DNA from: Amia ocellicauda
Taxonomy: Eukaryota; Chordata; Actinopteri; Amiiformes; Amiidae
Reading direction: 5' to 3'
Length of the DNA: 64,000 nucleotides
Assembly: GCF_036373705.1 (NCBI RefSeq)
Contig: NC_089864.1
Location: 2,288,501 to 2,352,500 of the forward strand
Of this stretch, positions 56,696 through 64,000 are shown piece after piece. The notes under the pieces were generated by a model. It was not told the origin of the DNA and searched no databases. It saw nothing but the letters and a program-made list of their open reading frames with translations. How positions within the stretch are numbered: position 1 is the stretch's first letter; every line of letters starts with the position of its first letter. The position numbers were made by a program, and so were the translations under genes.

Positions 56696-57438
56696 GAATA
56701 AAAAAAGATTTAAAAGAACAAATTACATTGCTAATTGTTTTCATAAGTGTTATAAATTTAAAATAGTGTTTCAGTGTTGTTGTTGTTATTAAGTGTTACA
56801 AACGTGTGCTTTTCAGTGACGTTGTGTGTGGAGGTTCTGTGCCAAAAATAACTACATATTGACTTTGTGCAGCTTTAAAGATGGTCAGTTCGGAGAAGTT
56901 TCACTATTCACTTTAGAAACAATTCTATCCCGTCAATTGGTCACAAACTTTTCCTCACCAGTGACAATTCATCAACAATAAGGTCACCGACAAAAGATTG
57001 TGATCAACAAGTTTTCTGTAAGAAATCACTACTTAAGCTGTGCTAACAACAAATAGTGCAATAATAAGTAACAGATACAGTACATATTCACTTACAAATT
57101 ACATAAATAAATCCCCAACTGATCAAAGAAACACAGACAGCGCAGATACAAACACGGGCCCACTGTGCGTCTGCTGTACACAAGGCACAGAAACGCTAAT
57201 ACATGCAATGGAAACATGGCTGTAACCTGGATTCACAGCCTCTTATTCACTCAGTCTGCTTCTGCCTCATAGTTAGGGCTGTCAGTCAATTCAAATATTT
57301 GATCGGTCAATCAATGGGCATCAGTTGATTAATCAGTAGATTAAATCGAGCACTTATTAACAGTCTTTAAGTGCTTGCGCCACACAGTAATACTTAAATA
57401 CTAGGTATTGATCTTACAATATAACACTGAACGGGAAT

Positions 57439-57442
57439 GGTT

Positions 57443-57514
<72 letters not shown>
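57439..57514. repeat. (TA)n microsatellite
   Basis: About 75 bp of TA after a poly-A run, much longer than the tract in C1. It is prone to slippage and to assembly error. Confidence 0.95.
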
Positions 57515-57518
<4 letters not shown>

Positions 57519-57642
57519 CACTAAATAATTATAATTAGATAACTAAATAATAATCACTTCAGTAAACGGATGTTTTGTTCACAATTGATACCATAAACTA
57601 CTCACATTGCTTGCAAAGGAAACAGAAAACCTTGACTTTGTC

Positions 57643-57810
57643 AAATCTCCATCAACTGCAAGATGCTATCCTATCAATATGGGCCAACATTTCTAAAGAA
57701 TGCTTTCAGCGCCTTGTTGAATCAATGCCACGTAGAATTAAGGCAGTTCTGAAGGCGAAAGGGGGTCAAACACAGTATTAGTATGGTGTTCCTAATAATC
57801 CTTTAGGTGA

Positions 57811-57813
<3 letters not shown>
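57643..57813 (+). mobile_element. 3'-end fragment of a T3-family Tc1 element
   Basis: The plus strand encodes NLHQLQDAILSIWANIS through to KAKGGQTQY and a stop, the C-terminal end of the T3 transposase. It is followed by the inverted repeat ending CTTTAGGTGAGTG and TA. Only the last ~170 bp of the element is present, inserted between two copies of local sequence. Confidence 0.9.
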
Positions 57814-57845
<32 letters not shown>

Positions 57846-58702
57846 AACATACATACACTAAATAATTATAATTAGAAAACTAAATTATAACTGCTTCAGT
57901 AAACTGATGTTTTGGTCACAATTGATACCATAAACTACTCACATTGCTTGCAAAGGAAACAGAAAACCTTGACTTTGTCTTCAATGTTTCCTTATGAATT
58001 CAGTTTGAATTCAATAATCTAGCATCTAAGCAGGGCAATATTTGTCTTGTGTATTTAATAAGCCTAATCAGCAGCCTAAACTGCAGCTACTCTTCCTGGG
58101 GTCCACACAAAACCTAACACATAACCAACAAAAGAAAAGACATTTACAGACATGACAAGAATTAAAATAAAAGCACAAGATCCTGTCCTGCATACGCCAC
58201 CTAATTATTTATACATATTTTACTTGTTTACATTAAATATACAATCAATAGTTACAGGTTCTTCGATGCACAACAAGAGCCAGAGCCAGCAGCCATGAAG
58301 TGTTGCTTCACTCGTTTCACTGTGTGCATTAGTAATATGAACTGGAAGTGAGATGCACTCCACTATGACTCGATCCAACACTGTGCGTTGCATTCGCGGT
58401 GTTCTAGATGTTGGAACTGTGTGGAGACCTCTGCTGCAGGTCTGGTGGGGTGTGTGTGTGTATTAGAGCCCAGTGTGACTCGACTATACAAACACTTAAG
58501 GATTTTCAATACATTAATACCTAGTGTCACCCGGTCGATGTCTCCCGTCACCTCCTTACTCCTTCTCCAGGACTGGCAATTTGTGGATGGGGGGTGGGCA
58601 GGGGGGATGGGGATGGTTCTAAAGCTGGACCAGGAAACGGTAAACACTGGCGATTTAAACTATATTAAGAAAAAAAAATTATATATATATATTATACACA
58701 CA

Positions 58703-59664
58703 CACTGATCAGCCATAACATTATGACTACCTGCCTAACATTTTCTCTGGTGACTGCAGGGTGGGGGGTGCTGACGGAGATTGCTCCAGTGAGAGTGGGG
58801 TGGGGCTGCCTGATCTGCACCAACGCAGCCCCATACGCCATAAACTGCGATGCACTGTGTGTTCTGACACCTTTCTATCAGAACCAGCATTCACTTTTTT
58901 AGCAATTTGAGCTACAGTAGCGCTTCTGTTGGATCGGACCACATGGGCCACACGGGATTGGTGGAGTGCTGCAGAGATGGTTGTTCTGCTGGAAGGTTCT
59001 CCTCTCTCCACAGAAACACGCTGGAGTTCTGTCAGAGTGACCATCGGGTTCTTGGTCACCTCCCTCACTAAGGCCCTTCTCCCCCGATCGCTCAGTTTGG
59101 CCGGGCGGCCAGCTCTAGGAAGAGTCCTGGTGGTTCCAAACTTCTTCCATTTACGGATGATGGAGGCCACTGTGCTCATTGGGACCTTCAATGCTGCAGA
59201 AATTTTTCTGTACCCTTCCCCAGATCTGTGCCTCCATACAATCCTGTCTCGGAGGTCTACAGACAATTCCTTGGACTTCATGGCTATGTTTGTGCTCTGA
59301 CATGCACTGTTAACTGTGGGACCTTATATAGACAGGTGTGTGCCTTTCCAAATCATGTCCAATCAACTGAATTTACCACAGGTGGACTCCAATCAAGTTG
59401 TAGAAACATCTCAAGGATGATCAGTGGAAACAGGATGCACCTGAGCTCAATTTTGAGTGTCACGGCATAGGCTGTGAATAGTTATGTGCTTTTTTGTTTT
59501 TAAATACATTTGTAAAGATTTCAAACTTCTTTCACGTTGTCATTAACGGGTACTGTTTGTAGAATTTTGAGGAAAATAATGAATGTAATCCATTTTGGAA
59601 TAAGGCTGTAACATAACAAAATGTGGAAAAAGTGAAGCGCTGTGAATAGTTTCCAGATGCACTG
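58703..59664 (-). mobile_element. Mosaic Tc1-like element T2, copy b
   Basis: It matches T2a at a 40317-bp offset, with the same mismatched termini. Confidence 0.85.
58727..59281 (-). pseudogene. Chimeric, truncated Tc1 transposase ORF (copy b)
   Basis: Same 184-codon translation as copy a, with two HTH-derived segments and no catalytic domain. Confidence 0.8.
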
Positions 59665-61250
59665 TATATAGACACTAAAACGGTCACCAGCACAGCCCCA
59701 GCTGGGGATTTTAGGCTCCCCCCCAACTGTGCAGGACCCAGAGACAGACCTGTGGAGAGAGAGACCCCATTAGTGCTGCTGCCCCTCACACTCGATACCT
59801 TCCCCCTCTGGGACAATTACCAAACCACAGCCCCCCCACAGGGCTCAGAGGTTTAGTCTTCTCTTCTGCACAGAGAGACAGTCAGTGCACTGACACAGAC
59901 ACACCAGAGCACATCAACACACATCTCTTATGATTATGGACTCTCTCACACACACAGCAGGTCATTGTGGAAGTACTGAAGCGCTTACACTGATCTTGTC
60001 TGCAGATAACGGCACAATACAGGCGTGTGGACGTGGGGTAATACTGAATTGTACACATTATACACTGGGTGAGGTTTGCTGCCAGTGATGGTAAGGACTG
60101 CCCCTCTGCTGTTCTCCTCCCCACCCCCTGGTCCTTCTCCTCTGTCCCACTCCTGATACGAGTTTGTACATTCAGTCCCAGACTCGAATAACTCGCTTCC
60201 CAAATCCTACACAAGACCAGCACAGTGAAACAGAAATACTCCTGAGTGCTGGTGTGTGAGGCGCCCTGTCCCTCAATGGCGCCGCGCATCCCTGCAGCCC
60301 CGCCGCCTCTCGCAGCCTCTCCTGCAGCCTCCACACCGCACTGCGCATGCCCGGACGCGTCCGCCACTGGAAACGTGGCATGAGCGGCACTGTGACGCCC
60401 CACGAAATACGACCTCCTGATTGGCTGCTGGAGTCTGTACAGATGTCAGTCAAGTGTTATCGACCAATAGCGGTTCTAGAAAAGTATCCTCGGCTGAGCA
60501 AGACCGTTATGTATTTTTCGTGCAGAAAAGCCTGTCTGCCTGCAGCACATGAAGTGCGTTAATGAAACAATCATGATAACGGGTCACAATGAGTTGACTA
60601 AACGGTGTTTTTCAGCGAATCATATATACATTATTTCATGATTTGCGCTGGATTACCTGCACCCGCCCCAGCGCTCTTGTTTTGCACAGATTTATCCCCA
60701 CCCTGTTTTCATCTGGCATCGAAAATGTAATTATATTTTAATCTCAATAACGTCATTTCAATGTAAAAATATGTATACAAAATACAACATCACTATGCAT
60801 AACCGTCAAAAGACACAATGCAGAAACTAAAACTGACAGCATAGCACCGTGCACAGCATTATAACTGCAGTAACGATATTTACCTGTACATAGTTTTTGT
60901 ACAAACTTTAAACAATATTAATATGTACAGAAAAACTTTGAAGTCTTCTTACATTCACAAAAATTAAAAACATACACAATTTTAATACTCGATTAAAACT
61001 GTTTAAATCCATTTCTAAACTCATTTAAAAACTTTTTAAGCCCTAAAGTGTTTGAAGAAAAAAGGAAATCGCAAATAAATTCTAAGTGAATGTATGCATT
61101 AAAGCATAAAAACGATTAAATTCGTGAACAAATGGCAAACTGCCAAAACAACAAAATTGAACAAAACAGTCAAATGCATCAGATCAATCAAAACGTATCT
61201 TTACATACCTAGACACTCTACTCTTCTGTGACTCCACACTGTTCCGAAAG

Positions 61251-61446
61251 TAACCACGTCACAGAGCATGACGTCGTCCCTCCACCGCCCTATAAAAACC
61301 CCGCCCACAAGCCCCGCCCACGCTGGCACCGAGGCGCCCCATTGGTCGGCGCTCTGCGCACTAGAGACGCGATGATCAGAGTAGAGAATAGATAGAGAGC
61401 TTCACGGCACTTTTGTATGTAAAGAGTTACGCCATCTTGACTAGGA
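61251..61446 (+). promoter_or_regulatory. Promoter-like cluster (B4)
   Basis: Same elements as in B1, with ATTGGTCGG in place of ATTGGTCAG. Confidence 0.6.
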
Positions 61447-62366
61447 TTAGTGCTATGTACGATTCAGCATTCAGGGAGCAGTAACTGTAAATCATTTCCC
61501 AAGAAAGGCTTCACAATAATTTGTTACGTGGCCAATCACCTGCAGAAGACACTTGTCAGTAATTTTGTATGCGGCCAATCACCTTCCTCATTTATAAAAC
61601 TAAGGCAAAAGAAAAAACGAAGAGGAGGGAGGAAACTCCTATTGTGATTCTTTTTTCGAAGAATTGGCGTTGATGTTTGTAAATGGTAGCTAGTGTTGAG
61701 GTCGTTAACCGGGAGATGTTCTATTCCATTCACCTAAAAATGTCATAATGTATATTTTTCAAATGATGTGACTATTTTGCCACATATTCAGATTTTAAAT
61801 CAGTCCTGTAACACTACAACCAAATGAATTAAAGGATGCCATGCGTACATATTCAACGCTAATTGGGATTGAAATTGAAACTATTTCGTCTTCATGTAGA
61901 ATAACTGAATTTCATAACTTTATGTGATTTGTTGATAGTGAGAACTAATTACTGACATTTTCTCTGTATATTTTTGACAGCAACCAGTTGTGTGTGTTCA
62001 CAGTACTACACACACACTGACAGGCAATACTACATGAAGTGACACTGTGTGTCACTACACACTACCTGTGTGAAATGAATGATTCTCCCCCCCACCTTTT
62101 TTCTTGTATGTTGTTAAGCGAGGGGCTCATCAGGTTCCAGCCTGTTCTCGCTGATGAATGAAACTATCAGGCAGAAACACGCCTATGATCAGATGATGGG
62201 CATCATTGATCAATAGCTCTAGATCTAGTCCTGGATCTAATCAGACTTCAGTCAGAGGTAGTGACTCTGGTGGGGATGATGTAAACACAGCTGGTAGTGA
62301 TCTAATGACAATGATAAATACATGATGAGAGATCACTTATCTGTGAAAAGCTATTCCTTGTTTGCC

Positions 62367-62696
62367 AGTGGCGTGGTGTTTAGCGCTGCTGCCTCACAGC
62401 TCTGGGATCCCATGTTTGAGTCCTGGGTTCGGGGGCCTGTCTGTGTGGAGTTTGCATGTTTTCCCTGTGTCTGTGTGGGTTTCACTGGGCACTCTGGTTA
62501 TCTCCCACCATCCAAGGACATGTGGGTTAGGTTGATTGGTCTCTAAATTGCCCTGTGTGTCTCTGTGTGTTGCCCAGCGATGGACTGGCGTCCCGTCCTG
62601 GGTGTATTCCTGCCTTGCGCCCTATGCCTGCTGGGTTCGGCTCTGGCTTCTCCGTGACCCTCGCCAGGATAAGCGGTTTCAAAGATTTATGGATAT
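62367..62696 (+). mobile_element. Fish tRNA-derived SINE (B4)
   Basis: Same insertion as in the other B blocks, with the CTCGCCAGG variant shared with B3. Confidence 0.75.
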
Positions 62697-63364
62697 TCCT
62701 CGTTTGCTAGTTTCATGTTTCGCCTATTTGTGCACCCAGTGTTGTGGCATTTTGAGATAATACTCGAAGTCAAAGATTCAGATGATTACTGTTTGCCAGT
62801 GTGGCGATGACTGGGCTGACCTCCCCAATATGGCGGCCACATTACTCTCCCTCACACCTCTACCATCGAAGGATGGGAAGATTATATGAATAAGAGGCCC
62901 TGGATTCCCTACAGTAGGATTTCTAGCATTATATCATAGAATCCAGTGCAGGTGACAGGCAAGCTATGAACAACATGAAAAGCTCTGAGGCTATCAGTAG
63001 CTGCACAGTAGCAAAGACAAGGTACAGCAGCAGCAAACCCTCGCCCACTCCTCCCTCCTCAGCACCGTGACCTGATGGGGTGCAGGATTACCATGGATCG
63101 CTGCAGGGGTGTGAGGCTGCAAAAAGGTTAAGAACCACTTTCTAATGGTTACAATTAATCTTCATTGCAGATGTGATGGAGTTATCTTAACCCTGTGAGC
63201 AGTAAACACCTACCGACCAGTACGTTAGAGTGCTGTGGTCCTCAGGGAGTTACACATACTGGTACGTGCTGTCCGCTGCCTCGCAGACAGTCTGCAAGCT
63301 CACGGCTGCGGGCAAAGAGCACCGAGGCGACTGTGACGTCAGTCACGACTGGATGGATGGTTAG

Positions 63365-63960
63365 CACTGAAAGCCGAATGATCTGTGAGGGGGTCCAGCC
63401 ACCCTTTATCACAGGGCTTGCTGCAGTGTTTGCCACTTTTTATATCTTCAACCTACAGTACCAAGATGAGGCGGCTCAGACACGGGAGTTCATTCAGAGG
63501 TAAGGCCTCCGGAATATATATTCCTAAAATGGGATTCCAAACTAACCTGAATATGAATATAACCTGAATATAACTTTATAAGTTTTATTGTGCTCATGAC
63601 TTTGACATAAATCTGATGCCATACCTGAAGAGTAATTTTACTTTAAAAAAGGTACTTTCTACTAAAATGTAAATTTTATTCAAAGGATTTATTGTTTTGA
63701 ACTAAAATACCATTCAAGTGATACTGCTTTAATAATCAGTTGTAATTTCATGTTACATTCTGTGAGTTCTTGCATTCCCCGATCTCGGGCTTGTTTGTTT
63801 TAGGTGCTTCATTGGGATTAACCCAGAGGGGAACAAAGGCCGGCCGTAAAAAGATAATGTCCAAAAAAACAGGCAAGATGGTCCAAAAGAAAACGTAGAC
63901 AGTAAATCAACATGTTGTCACTCTATTAAAAAACCTGATGGATTTTGAGTGGCACTTCAT
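63365..63960 (+). pseudogene. Two-exon 3' end of the decayed host gene (B4)
   Basis: Donor at 63499/63500, acceptor TTTTAG before 63804. The second exon has the same +1 frame break after NKGRP and the same TAG as B2, so inactivation predates the large duplication. Confidence 0.6.
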
Positions 63961-64000
63961 TAAGGTTAGTGTAAGTGTCTCTTCGTGTTTGAAATGTTTC

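Larger units (their letters stand above)
57122..58702. repeat. Segmental block C, copy 3
   Basis: This is the longest copy. It includes a long (TA)n tract (57439-57514), an inserted T3-family fragment, a second (TA)n tract (57815-57841) and the part from 58267 absent from C1. The segment 57520-57642 is repeated in diverged form at 57857-57979. Confidence 0.85.
59683..64000. repeat. Segmental duplication block B, copy 4 (B4, runs off the window)
   Basis: It is the counterpart of B2, with the extra 16 bp and an uninterrupted host sequence after the splice donor. It includes a promoter cluster (61251-61446), SINE (62367-62696) and both exon fragments. The stretch 60752-60965 is far more divergent from B2 than its flanks. 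Confidence 0.95.

Overview
This window is vertebrate nuclear DNA, most likely from a ray-finned fish. It holds several families of Tc1-like transposons with TA-flanked inverted repeats, a fish-type tRNA-derived SINE, hAT and LTR-retroelement remains, long (CA)n/(TA)n tracts, and an intron-containing immunoglobulin-superfamily gene with GT/AG splice sites. Nothing bacterial or organellar is present, and the species cannot be fixed from the sequence.

The window is a nested segmental duplication. Block A (1-5888, 26575-30190, 36360-41870) is intergenic DNA between head-to-tail immunoglobulin genes. It carries a degenerate LINE reverse-transcriptase patch and a CA-rich minisatellite. Block B (7466-11240, 19366-23.7 kb, 46949-50723, 59683-64000) carries a GC-rich block, a promoter-like cluster, a SINE and terminal exons of a decayed repeated host gene. 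Block C (17646-18385, 44532-45300, 57122-58702) is AT-rich spacer. Every B copy is preceded by a Tc1-like element: T1 before B1 and B3, T2 before B2 and B4. C precedes T in three of the four cases. At large scale A1-T1-B1-retroelement-hAT-C1-T2-B2 repeats as A3-(Ig2)-T1-B3-retroelement-hAT-C3-T2-B4, displaced by about 36-40 kb. The copies differ by scattered substitutions and repeat-length changes.

The one gene that looks intact is Ig1, on the minus strand at 36091-30093. Its inferred exons are a signal peptide (55 nt), a V-set domain (330 nt), two unusual Ig-like domains (288 and 297 nt), and a final exon with the membrane segment and tail (500 nt). All joins are phase 1 and sum to 489 codons plus a stop. 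Ig2 (43469-41777) is a paralog broken by loss of the V exon, a 2-nt frameshift, a 570-bp deletion joining Ig domain 3 to the membrane exon, and a 287-bp retroposon with 12-bp target-site duplications in the tail. At 5794-5888 only the last codons of a third copy remain. The rest was removed by a 3503-bp deletion that fused block A1 to transposon T1.

Mobile DNA explains most other open reading frames. T1 has a full 345-residue DD34E transposase, but its first catalytic Asp is Gly in both copies. T2 is a mosaic of two Tc1 families. T3 is a decayed Tc1 element. The LTR element keeps gag-like and protease sequence, has lost reverse transcriptase and integrase, ends in a hydrophobic env-like segment, and has a 1.8-kb 3' LTR with short inverted termini. 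The strongest biological story is rapid birth and death of an Ig-receptor array inside transposon-bounded duplications. I see no evidence for a wholly new molecular system.
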